Shown: positions 1 to 5,871 of the stretch, in pieces | Layout: each line of letters begins with the position of its first letter | Position numbering within the stretch: position 1 is the stretch's first letter | Source of the DNA: Chloroflexota bacterium | Lineage (GTDB): Bacteria; Chloroflexota; Dormibacteria; Dormibacterales; Dormibacteraceae | Reading direction: 5' to 3' | Length of the DNA: 8,658 nucleotides | Assembly: GCA_005880175.1 (NCBI GenBank) | Contig: VBJR01000360.1 | Location: 1-8,658, forward strand | The notes under the pieces: generated by a model | The model's input: the letters and a program-made list of their open reading frames with translations, nothing else | The model's database searches: none | What the model was told of the DNA's origin: nothing | Translations under genes and position numbers: made by a program

Positions 1-2
1 CC

Positions 3-530
3 CGCCGCGGCATCGAGGTGGTCTGGACCGACCGGGGCGGCGACGCCACGTTCCACGGCCCCGGCCAGCTGACCGGCTACCCGATCCTCGACCTCGCCCG
101 GTCCGGCAGCGACATCCTCCGGCACATCCGCGACCTGGAGCGCTCGCTGATCTCCTACCTGCGCGCGCTGGGCATCGAGTCCGAGCCCGGCGACGGGCCC
201 GGCATGACCGGGGTCTGGAGCCGCGGCGCCAAGGTCGGCGCGATCGGCGTCAAGCTCAACCAGCACGTGACCAGCCACGGGTTCGCGCTCAACCTGACCA
301 CCGACCTCGACGTGTTCAACGCGGGCATCGTCCCGTGCGGCCTGGCCGGCAAGCGGGCCACGTCGGTCGCCGAGCTGGGCGGCCCCCGAATCGCCGTCGG
401 GGACGCGGCGCGAGCATACGTCGAGCACTTCGGGCCGGTCTTCGGCGCCGGCGTCACGTGGGGCGACGCGCGCGAGCTGGAGGCGCTGCCGCCGGTGGGC
501 CCGCCCGCGACGGTCCTCGACGTCCTATAG
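3..530 (+). CDS. lipB: Octanoyltransferase LipB, 5' end cut by window
   Basis: LipB moves the octanoyl group from octanoyl-ACP to a lysine of lipoyl domains (pyruvate and 2-oxoglutarate dehydrogenases, glycine cleavage H protein), the first step of endogenous lipoate synthesis in the cytosol. The frame is open from base 3, so the N-terminus lies outside the window. Visible family motifs are GGDATFHGPGQLTGYP near the start, RGAKVGAIGVK with the catalytic lysine (codon 231-233), SHGFALNL, and IVPCGLAGKRATSV with the acyl-accepting cysteine (codon 336-338). Both catalytic residues are present, so the enzyme looks intact. The C-terminus, with the end LDVL, is a normal length past the cysteine. 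lipA, its frequent neighbour, does not follow; the next gene is a DedA protein. The GTG at base 18 is internal and not the true start. Confidence 0.95.
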   Translation, partial: RRGIEVVWTDRGGDATFHGPGQLTGYPILDLARSGSDILRHIRDLERSLISYLRALGIESEPGDGPGMTGVWSRGAKVGAIGVKLNQHVTSHGFALNLTTDLDVFNAGIVPCGLAGKRATSVAELGGPRIAVGDAARAYVEHFGPVFGAGVTWGDARELEALPPVGPPATVLDVL

Positions 531-550
531 ATCCGGGCGCGCGGGGCGGG

Positions 551-584
551 TACGCTCGCCTGCTATAAGGAGGGAGGTAAGGAG
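551..584 (+). promoter_or_regulatory. Possible dedA promoter and purine-rich ribosome binding region
   Basis: TACGCT at 551-556 fits the actinobacterial -10 pattern TANNNT and would start transcription near 563. It is followed by a purine run at 567-584 with three overlapping Shine-Dalgarno-like cores (AAGGAGG at 567-573, GGGAGG at 572-577, AAGGAG at 579-584). The last core lies 15 bases before the GTG at 600, which is longer than usual. No good -35 hexamer is seen, so the promoter part is tentative. Confidence 0.4.
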
Positions 585-599
585 ACGACCCGCCGGCGC

Positions 600-1406
600 G
601 TGCCGGCTGGTCCGGCGTTCACGCCCATGGATCTGTACACGCTCATCACCGCCACCCCCATCGGGAGCCTGCCGATCTGGTTCCAGGCGCCCGATTGGCT
701 CTGGCCCGCCGCGCGCGCCATCGGCCACTTCGTGCGCGCCCAGCCGGCCGCCGGCCTGTTCCTGGTCATCTTTGCCGAGGAGCTCGGCATCCCGCTGCCG
801 GCCCCCGGCGACGCGGCGATCACGTACGGCGGCTACCTGACCACGACCGGCGCCCTCCCCACCCCCCTCGCCTACCTCGCCGTGATCTCGGCCGCCACCG
901 CCGGCAGCTTCTGCAACTACTCGATCTGCCGGCGCTTCGGCCATCCGTTCCTGGTGCGGTTCGGGCCGTACGTGGGCCTGACCGCGGACCGGCTGGAGTC
1001 CGCCGAGCGGGCGTTCCGGCGCTGGGGTCCGTGGGCGGTCATCATCGGCCGCCACGTGCCCGGCATGCGCATCGTGCTGTCGGCCTTCGCCGGCGTCTTC
1101 GAGCTGCCCCGCCGGCTGTTCGTCCCCTGCGTGCTGGTCTCCTCGACGGTCTGGGCCGCGATCTTCCTCGAGCTGGGCCGGATGCTGGGCCGCAACAGCC
1201 GCCTGCTCTTCCGGGTCATCCCCGTCCACCTGCTGCCCCTGGTCTTCGTCCTGCTGGGGGTGCTGTGGGCCCTCTGGCTGCTCTACGAACACCGCTGGCG
1301 GCCTCGCGCGGAGGCCCGGAGGAAGGCCAAGAAAGAGGGCGGCGATCACGTTGAGTCGAACAACGCGCTTCCGTCAAAAGCCGAAGGGCGAACGGCTAAG
1401 ATGTGA
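600..1406 (+). CDS. DedA/SNARE-associated family membrane protein
   Basis: An inner-membrane protein of the DedA (PF09335, VTT/SNARE-associated) family; members are linked to undecaprenyl-phosphate or phospholipid flipping and to envelope and proton homeostasis. The 268-residue reading has the family pattern: a glutamate followed by proline-rich re-entrant motif (E60, E61, P65, P67, P69-G70), and RHVPGMR at 151-157 followed by SAFAGVFELP, the second conserved arginine/proline segment. Hydrophobic segments lie around 50-80, 90-110, 145-165, 172-192 and 206-228. The tail from 231 is basic and hydrophilic. The start is uncertain: GTG 600 is 15 bases from the nearest Shine-Dalgarno core, while ATG 627 (residue 10) is farther away; both leave the domain intact. 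Substrate cannot be told from sequence. Its last codons overlap the promoter of the following small gene. Confidence 0.88.
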   Translation: MPAGPAFTPMDLYTLITATPIGSLPIWFQAPDWLWPAARAIGHFVRAQPAAGLFLVIFAEELGIPLPAPGDAAITYGGYLTTTGALPTPLAYLAVISAATAGSFCNYSICRRFGHPFLVRFGPYVGLTADRLESAERAFRRWGPWAVIIGRHVPGMRIVLSAFAGVFELPRRLFVPCVLVSSTVWAAIFLELGRMLGRNSRLLFRVIPVHLLPLVFVLLGVLWALWLLYEHRWRPRAEARRKAKKEGGDHVESNNALPSKAEGRTAKM

Positions 1407-1419
1407 TACTATTCGTGTC
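1407..1419 (+). promoter_or_regulatory. Candidate leaderless promoter -10 (TACTAT, 7 bases before ATG)
   Basis: TACTAT at 1407-1412 matches TANNNT and is followed by exactly seven bases and then ATG 1420, so transcription would start at or next to the A of the start codon. No Shine-Dalgarno sequence precedes this ATG. The element lies just after the dedA stop (TGA 1404-1406). A small inverted repeat, AGCCG at 1379-1383 and CGGCT at 1393-1397, sits around the -35 position; no TTGACA-like hexamer is seen. Confidence 0.55.
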
Positions 1420-1728
1420 ATGTCGGACAAGCAGTCGGAGCGCCTGATCCCTCTCGACCGGGTGACCACCGAAAGCGAAGTGGTGATCCTCCCGGACTTT
1501 CCAGCGCTCGTCGACGGTAAGCGGGTGTGGGTGACGGCGGTTCTGGAGCGGACCGCGGTAGTCGAACCCGCTCCCGGCGAGCCCAAGATCCTGGTATCGA
1601 GACAGCGGTGCATGGTCGACCCCGAAGAGATCCGCTTCGGGTACGTGGCGGCCCGTGATGCAGCTCGGCGGGGCCGCGAGGCCGCACGCCGGAACCGCGC
1701 CGCGAACGGTCGTTCGCGGGCGGCCTAG
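1420..1728 (+). CDS. Small protein of unknown family, paralogue of 1908-2189
   Basis: A 102-residue protein starting MSDKQSERLIPLD. I do not recognise the family. It is clearly homologous to the next gene: from IPL to AVLERT the two align without gaps over 31 residues (11 identical), then share LERTxVVExA and, after a one-residue gap, CMV followed by F. The core is rich in valine and alternates like beta strands (VWVTAVLERTAVVE). The last 25 residues are mostly Arg and Ala and are probably disordered or nucleic-acid binding (inference). One cysteine is shared by both copies. ATG 1420 was chosen because the paralogue aligns from there and a TANNNT lies seven bases upstream; a TTG at 1351 in the same frame would add 23 residues and overlap dedA. 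Two hand-counted 60-base stretches are about 62% and 65% GC, below the flanks. Confidence 0.75.
   Translation: MSDKQSERLIPLDRVTTESEVVILPDFPALVDGKRVWVTAVLERTAVVEPAPGEPKILVSRQRCMVDPEEIRFGYVAARDAARRGREAARRNRAANGRSRAA
1700..1719. repeat. Perfect inverted repeat in the 3' coding end
   Basis: CCGCGAACG (1700-1708) and CGTTCGCGG (1711-1719) are exact reverse complements separated by GT. In RNA this would form an 8 base-pair stem with loop GGTC. It lies inside the arginine-rich tail of the first small gene, about 36 bases before the terminator. It has no T run, so it is not itself a terminator; it may stabilise the 3' end or be a protein site. Confidence 0.6.
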
Positions 1729-1754
1729 TCGCAGGCGAGTTCAGGCAACGAACG

Positions 1755-1781
1755 GCGCCGGTCGGGAGACCGGCGCTTTTT
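1755..1781 (+). terminator. Intrinsic terminator after first small gene
   Basis: GCGCCGGTC (1755-1763), loop GGGA (1764-1767) and GACCGGCGC (1768-1776) form a perfect 9 base-pair stem, followed directly by five T (1777-1781). It starts 26 bases after the stop codon of the first small gene, so that gene is probably the end of its transcript. Confidence 0.92.
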
Positions 1782-1835
1782 CGTGGCCCCGTCTGGTATG
1801 ACGGCACGCCGCGCCGGGACCGAATGTACGGGTTC

Positions 1836-1844
1836 TGTTAACAT
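1836..1844 (+). promoter_or_regulatory. Extended -10 promoter candidate for second small gene
   Basis: TGT at 1836-1838 directly precedes TAACAT at 1839-1844, giving an extended -10 (TGN TANNNT). The expected start is about 1851. No TTGACA-like -35 lies 16-18 bases upstream; GGGACC is at 1816-1821, and the GGGAC with GTT (1837-1839) is weakly reminiscent of an ECF-sigma arrangement. The extended -10 reading is preferred. Confidence 0.45.
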
Positions 1845-1849
1845 CGAAC

Positions 1850-1879
1850 GCGCCGACCCAGCGGTCGGCGCTTTTGTTT
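1850..1879 (+). terminator. Hairpin with T run at the 5' end of the second small gene's transcript
   Basis: GCGCCGACC (1850-1858), loop CAGC (1859-1862) and GGTCGGCGC (1863-1871) form a perfect 9 base-pair stem followed by TTTTGTTT (1872-1879). In form it is an intrinsic terminator, but it begins almost at the transcription start predicted from the upstream -10 and lies 28 bases before the start codon of the next gene. It could be a second terminator for upstream readthrough, a 5' stabilising hairpin, or an attenuator. Confidence 0.7.
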
Positions 1880-1907
1880 GCCGCGCCAGACCCTTCGGAG
1901 GTTTCGA

Positions 1908-2189
1908 ATGAGTCGAACCACAGAACTGGTTCCGCTGGCCACGGTCGTGCCCCCGCTCAACCACGAGGTTGCCGCCGGGTTCGACGCGATCGTCGCAGGC
2001 GAGCCAGTGCGTGTCCGTGCTGTCCTCGAGCGCACCGTCGTGGTGGAGCATGCCAACGCCGAGCGCAGCGTGGTCCGCAAGGAGCTGTGCATGGTCGAGG
2101 AGGGAGCGGTCCCGTTCGTCCCCGGGAGCCCCAGCGCTGGGGTCGGGCCCCGGCAGTGGCGTCGCTTGCCTGGCAAGCCTCCGAAGTAA
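1908..2189 (+). CDS. Small protein of unknown family, paralogue of 1420-1728
   Basis: A 93-residue protein starting MSRTTELVPLA, family not recognised. It shares with the upstream paralogue the PL...V N-terminal piece, FxAxVxG, VxVxAVLERTxVVExA, a conserved cysteine in CMV, and a Phe a few residues later. After that the two diverge: here the tail is Gly/Pro/Ser-rich and then basic (RQWRRLPGKPPK), in the other it is Arg/Ala-rich. The start is well supported by GGAGG at 1897-1901, six bases before ATG 1908, and by the alignment. The first copy instead looks leaderless, so the pair use different initiation modes. The gene is bracketed by the leader hairpin and its own terminator, so it is probably transcribed alone. 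No signal peptide or membrane segment is seen. Confidence 0.8.
   Translation: MSRTTELVPLATVVPPLNHEVAAGFDAIVAGEPVRVRAVLERTVVVEHANAERSVVRKELCMVEEGAVPFVPGSPSAGVGPRQWRRLPGKPPK
2129..2142. repeat. 14-base perfect palindrome in coding end
   Basis: CCCCAGCGCTGGGG reads the same on both strands. It lies in the Gly/Pro/Ser-rich tail of the second small gene, where the protein is least constrained. Confidence 0.55.
2164..2178. repeat. 7+1+7 perfect inverted repeat near stop codon
   Basis: GCTTGCC (2164-2170), T, and GGCAAGC (2172-2178) are exact reverse complements. The repeat ends eight bases before the TAA stop of the second small gene. The short spacer means an RNA hairpin would lose one or two inner pairs; as DNA it is a compact protein-site-like dyad. 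Confidence 0.55.
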
Positions 2190-2210
2190 GGATTCCGCTC
2201 GTAAGATCCC

Positions 2211-2240
2211 GAAGCCGGCCCCGCGGGCCGGCTTCTTTTT
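2211..2240 (+). terminator. Intrinsic terminator after second small gene
   Basis: GAAGCCGGCCC (2211-2221), loop CGC (2222-2224) and GGGCCGGCTTC (2225-2235) form a perfect 11 base-pair stem followed by five T (2236-2240). It begins 21 bases after the stop of the second small gene and separates it from the permease unit. Confidence 0.93.
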
Positions 2241-2299
2241 CATACGGCATCCATTCGCCCGGCGCCCCCGTCCACACGGATTCCTCACGGGGCGCCTCC

Positions 2300-2312
2300 T
2301 ACCGTCGAGGGC
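2300..2312 (+). promoter_or_regulatory. Candidate leaderless promoter -10 (TACCGT, 7 bases before ATG)
   Basis: TACCGT at 2300-2305 is followed by seven bases and then ATG 2313, the same geometry as at 1407 and 5920. GAGGG at 2307-2311 lies only one base from the ATG, too close to act as a ribosome binding site. It would drive the 75-residue gene and the permease as one unit. Confidence 0.55.
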
Positions 2313-2540
2313 ATGGACTCCGTGATCCGAGGCTGGCACCGCCGCCCGGAGCCGGACCCCGACGAGGAGCTGCGCAAGATCGAGATGGCCGTCCGCCAGC
2401 TCGAGCGGGCGGAGCTGTACGTGGTCTCGGCCATCAACCTGGACCTCGACCGCTGGGAGTACCGGCAGGCGCTGCACAACCTGCGCTGTCACATCCTCGA
2501 CGTCAGCGACCTGATCCGCCGGCCACGGCCGCTCGAATGA
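2313..2540 (+). CDS. 75-residue helical protein, coupled to permease
   Basis: The protein is MDSVIRGWHRRPEPD followed by a long charged amphipathic stretch (EELRKIEMAVRQLERAELYV, then a second helix containing WEYRQALHNLRCHILDVSDLI). No family is recognised; there is no signal peptide or membrane segment, and two helices forming a hairpin or coiled coil are likely (inference). Its TGA overlaps the ATG of the permease in ATGA (2537-2540), and the permease has no clear Shine-Dalgarno sequence of its own, so the two are probably translationally coupled. This suggests an accessory or regulatory partner of the transporter, but that rests on gene order only. The start is supported by a TANNNT seven bases upstream; codon use matches the flanks. 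Many unrelated small proteins look like this, so function is open. Confidence 0.7.
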   Translation: MDSVIRGWHRRPEPDPDEELRKIEMAVRQLERAELYVVSAINLDLDRWEYRQALHNLRCHILDVSDLIRRPRPLE

Positions 2541-4408
2541 GCGCGGCCCCCGTCGCCGCCCGGCCGCGGCGCCGGCTCAAGGTCCGCGGCGGCTCGCTCG
2601 GCTGGTTCCTGTGCTGGGCGGTCGTCTTCGCCGACATCGGGACGTCGATCTATTACGTGCCCGGGATCCTGTACGGGCAGTTCGGGCCCCGCTCGGCGCT
2701 GTTCGTCTGCATGACGCTGGTGGCGTTCGTGCTGCTGACGGTGAAGTACGCGGAGGTGGCCTGGCGGTACCCCGAGGGCGGCGGTGTGGTCAACGTCGCC
2801 TCGCGCGCGCTCCACCCGTTCGCCGGGCTGCTCGGCGGCTGCTTCATCGTGGTGGACTACTACCTGACGGTCGCCCTGTCCGCACTGTCCGGACTGTTCT
2901 ACATCTCCGTGCTGGCCCCCGCGCTGGAGCCGCTGGCCGTCCCGCTGACGATCCTCGCCCTGATGCTGCTCGCCGTGCTCAACGCGCTGGGGATCAAGGA
3001 GAGCGCGAGGGCCTCGGCGACGATCGCCGTCCTGGCCGGCGGGGGCCAGCTCCTGGTGGTGCTGGCGACCGCGGTCTCGTTGGGGCCGGCCGGGATCGTC
3101 CGCAGCTTCGCCGCCGTGACCCACGGGCCGCCGCTGACGCCGGTGATGCTGATCACGGGCTACGCGGCCTCGTTCCTGGCGTTCTCCGGGCTGGAGACGA
3201 TCGCGCAGCTGGCGCCGGCGATGCGCGAGGTGCGGCGCCTGGTGGCGAACCGGGCGATGGCGGCCGTGGTGGTGACCATGGCCGTCACCAGCCCGCTGCT
3301 GACCCTGTGGTCCACGACCCTGCTCAGCGGCAACCCCGACCCCAACCAGTTCATCTCGCTGCTGGGCACGAAGGTGTCGGGTCCGCTGCTGGGCGACTAC
3401 GTGGCGCTCAGCGGCGCCCTCCTGCTGATCTTCGCCAGCAACACGGCCGTGATCGGCGCGTACCACGTGTTCATCGCGCTCGCGCGCATGGGGTTCCTGC
3501 CCCGAGTGCTGGAGCGGCGCAACCGCTGGCGGGGGACGCCGCACTGGTCGATCCTCGCCGCCATCGTGGTCCCCATCGTGCTGGTGGCGCTCACCGGGGG
3601 CCAGGCCGCCCTGCTCGGGGACCTCTACGCGTTCGGCCTGCTCGGCGCGTTCATCCTGACCTGCCTCTCCCTCGACGTGGTGCGCTGGCACGAGCGCCAC
3701 GCCCACACGGGCCTCCGCGCGCGCATCGGCTACTGGATCGGCGTGCTGACCACCGTGCTGGTGACGATCGCGTGGCTCACCAACCTGATCGCGAAGCCGC
3801 TCGCCACCGCGTTCGGCGGCGGCCTGACCGTGCTCGGGCTCGTCGTCGGCCTGCTCACGTACCACTACTCGCGGAGCCGGGAGCCGGTCGTCTTCCCGTT
3901 CCAGCACCGGCCCGAGCGCCCGGTGGTCCCGATCGCGGGGGGCCGCCGCCTGATGCCCTGCCAGGTGCTCGCGATCGTGCCCCACGACCCCGAGTCGGCC
4001 GAGGCGTTGGTCGCCGCGGCGGTCCAGGACGCGGCCCCCGACCGGACGCTGGTCTTCCTGTACCAGGGCGACCCGCCGCTGGAGCGGGCGAACGAGCTGA
4101 TGGAGGTGGCGGACCCGTACCTGAAGGACCGGGCGGCGCAGGTCGCCTTCGCCCGGGCGGAGCGGGCCGCGCGCCGGTCAGTCCGCGAGCGGCACTACGT
4201 CTACGTGCCCGGGCACTTCCGGCGCGAGGCGCTTGGCGACGTGTGGAAGCGCCTCTCCCCCGCCGAGACGCTGGTCCTGGACGGCGACCAGGAGGTGCTG
4301 CCCCCGATCGCGGTCGACCGTGTGCGGCGCACGTACGTGGACGGGATCCCGGTGCTCCGCCTGGTCAGCCACCGCTCCCGGGCGGTGGCGCAGCCGGCGG
4401 GCGCCTGA
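2537..4408 (+). CDS. APC-superfamily permease with cytosolic C-terminal domain, possible K+ transporter
   Basis: A 623-residue cytoplasmic-membrane transporter. After a basic N-terminus, about twelve hydrophobic segments run to about residue 445, starting at 21 (LGWFLCWAVVFADIG). Residues 33-40 read DIGTSIYY, close to the GDIGTSPLY of Kup potassium transporters, and the next segment is followed by VKYAEVAWRYPEGGG, again Kup-like. The rest looks like a general APC amino-acid permease (AFSGLETIAQLAP). Residues 473-623 form a soluble alpha/beta domain beginning MPCQVLAIVPHD, reminiscent of the universal-stress-like domains found on some APC transporters such as KimA; this is a resemblance, not a proven match. 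A KdpD/KdpE-like pair lies 1.5 kb away. Potassium uptake is therefore a reasonable guess; amino-acid transport is the alternative. The start is ATG 2537, overlapping the upstream stop; its 3' end overlaps the minus-strand gene. Confidence 0.85.
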   Translation: MSAAPVAARPRRRLKVRGGSLGWFLCWAVVFADIGTSIYYVPGILYGQFGPRSALFVCMTLVAFVLLTVKYAEVAWRYPEGGGVVNVASRALHPFAGLLGGCFIVVDYYLTVALSALSGLFYISVLAPALEPLAVPLTILALMLLAVLNALGIKESARASATIAVLAGGGQLLVVLATAVSLGPAGIVRSFAAVTHGPPLTPVMLITGYAASFLAFSGLETIAQLAPAMREVRRLVANRAMAAVVVTMAVTSPLLTLWSTTLLSGNPDPNQFISLLGTKVSGPLLGDYVALSGALLLIFASNTAVIGAYHVFIALARMGFLPRVLERRNRWRGTPHWSILAAIVVPIVLVALTGGQAALLGDLYAFGLLGAFILTCLSLDVVRWHERHAHTGLRARIGYWIGVLTTVLVTIAWLTNLIAKPLATAFGGGLTVLGLVVGLLTYHYSRSREPVVFPFQHRPERPVVPIAGGRRLMPCQVLAIVPHDPESAEALVAAAVQDAAPDRTLVFLYQGDPPLERANELMEVADPYLKDRAAQVAFARAERAARRSVRERHYVYVPGHFRREALGDVWKRLSPAETLVLDGDQEVLPPIAVDRVRRTYVDGIPVLRLVSHRSRAVAQPAGA

Positions 4409-5858
4409 CCGCCGTCCGGCGCCGCCGCCACAGCCAGAGCCCCAGGCCGGCCACGAGCAGGAGCCCTGCCGCCGTCCCGCCGACGGCGGCCACCAGAGCC
4501 TGCCGGGCGGGCGTCCGCGCGCCGGCGGCCCGCACCGCGAGGGCCGAGGGCGACGGCGTGGCCGGCACCTCCGTCGGGGTGGCGGTGGGGGCGGGTGTCG
4601 CGCTCGGTGAGGGGCTGGGGGTCGGGCTGGCGGCGGCGGGCAGGGCGGCCGGCCGCCCCGAGTAGTACGCGGCCGCGAGCCGGGCCAGGAAGCCGCCGTC
4701 GTTGTACGGCGTGGTCTGGCACGCGTTGCCGGCGCCGAACAGCACGGCGATCAGGCCCGCCTGCACCAGCTCCGCGGGATGGGCCAGGAAGTACTCGGCA
4801 ACGTTGTCCTTGTAGTGGCCGTTGCCGCTGGCCTGGTCGCAGGTGTCCGCGATCGTGCTGTTGCCGACCGGCACCTGCCAGGCCATCGCCGGGAGGCCGA
4901 GCCGCGCCCGCACCTCGCCGATCCAGCTCTCCCAGCGGTGGAAGTTCGGGAACCTCGCGTTGGCCGCGTCCCACCAGTGTGTGTACTGGGCGCTGGCCTT
5001 GCCGGTCGCCACCCACCAGTCGGCGTCGTGGTCGTCCACGTCGGTCGTCACCAGGTCCCACGTGCCGGTCGTGGCCAGGAACGCGGCCGTCCTGTCGGCC
5101 TCGGCGACGGCGCTGACGCCCGCGCTGACGTTGGTGGAGATGTCCACGCCGCTCGCCCACTGGGACGCGTGGACGGCCATGGTGACGTTGGGCGCGTACG
5201 CGTCGCGCAGGTGCAGGAGCGCCCGCCCGAAGCCGGCGACGGTGTTGGGGTAGGCGGCCACGTCGGGCGCGCCCGAGCTGGCGACGGCGGCGGGGATGCC
5301 GTCGGCCCCCGCGACGCCGAGCGAGCGCGCCTTCGCCTGCATGAAGCCCCAGAAGTCGGGCTCGACCTGGACGACGACCGGCTTGCCGTACGCGCCGGCC
5401 CGCTGCATCAGCACCTTGAACGCGGCGTAGTACGCGCTCATGGTCGTGGCGTTGTTCAGGTTGCTGTAGTCGCGGGCGCCCTCGTCGCCGCCGCTGGACG
5501 GCGTGGACTGGAGCAGCACGTAGTAGGGCAGGAACGGGACGTAGCCGGCGCCCCCGCTGGCGGCCAGGTAGTCGGCGGCGAACTGGCCCGGCGGCGCGGA
5601 CGCGGCCTGCCAGTGGAGCCAGCCGCCGGACGTGTTGGCCCCGCCGGAGAGGTACTGGTACCGGTACTTCCAGGGCACGCCGCTGGAGCGCATCCAGCCC
5701 ACCTGCGTGGCGTCGCTGCTGACGCCGAGCTCGAGCCGCGAGGTCGGGAGGCCGCGCGGACCGGCCGCGGCGGCCGGCTGTGCCAGCGCCAGGCCCAGCA
5801 GCACCTGCGCCAGGCCGGCCGCGGCGAGGAGCGCACCGGATCGTCCCATTGCCGGCAT
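4365..5858 (-). CDS. Secreted, membrane-anchored protein, possible glycoside-hydrolase-like barrel
   Basis: A 497-residue exported protein. Residues 1-32 are a signal peptide (basic start, Ala/Leu core, cleavage likely after AAAA at 29-32). Residues 33-405 form the main domain, rich in Trp, Tyr and Asp, with features of a TIM-barrel glycosidase: VVVQVEPDFWG at 161-171 (E166 and D168 are candidate acids), TTDVDDHDADWW at 271-282, and FHRWESWIGE at 306-315. C340 and C380 may form a disulfide. Residues 408-440 are a Pro/Thr/Ser linker, 454-477 a transmembrane helix, then RRRR and a proline-rich cytosolic tail, so the domain is displayed outside the membrane. No LPXTG is seen. I do not recognise a specific family. 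The start may be ATG 5858 or 5849; neither has a ribosome binding site. It is divergent from the kinase gene. Confidence 0.85.
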   Translation of the reverse strand: MPAMGRSGALLAAAGLAQVLLGLALAQPAAAAGPRGLPTSRLELGVSSDATQVGWMRSSGVPWKYRYQYLSGGANTSGGWLHWQAASAPPGQFAADYLAASGGAGYVPFLPYYVLLQSTPSSGGDEGARDYSNLNNATTMSAYYAAFKVLMQRAGAYGKPVVVQVEPDFWGFMQAKARSLGVAGADGIPAAVASSGAPDVAAYPNTVAGFGRALLHLRDAYAPNVTMAVHASQWASGVDISTNVSAGVSAVAEADRTAAFLATTGTWDLVTTDVDDHDADWWVATGKASAQYTHWWDAANARFPNFHRWESWIGEVRARLGLPAMAWQVPVGNSTIADTCDQASGNGHYKDNVAEYFLAHPAELVQAGLIAVLFGAGNACQTTPYNDGGFLARLAAAYYSGRPAALPAAASPTPSPSPSATPAPTATPTEVPATPSPSALAVRAAGARTPARQALVAAVGGTAAGLLLVAGLGLWLWRRRRTAVRRPPAAPPPGSGG

Positions 5859-5871
5859 AGCATGGCAGCGC

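Noticed and set aside
1874..2536. N-terminal extension of the permease frame back to 1874
   Set aside because: It crosses the second small gene, its terminator and the 75-residue gene, and reads as Arg/Pro-rich noise; ATG 2537 starts the real protein.
2489..3985. 498-residue minus-strand frame opposite the permease
   Set aside because: Composition is dominated by His, Gln, Arg, Gly and Glu in a pattern expected from reading a membrane-protein gene backwards; no start signal or motif.
4576..4643. G-rich stretch as a G-quadruplex
   Set aside because: The runs are explained by Pro/Ser/Thr codons of the linker on the other strand, and four G3 runs do not occur with short loops throughout.
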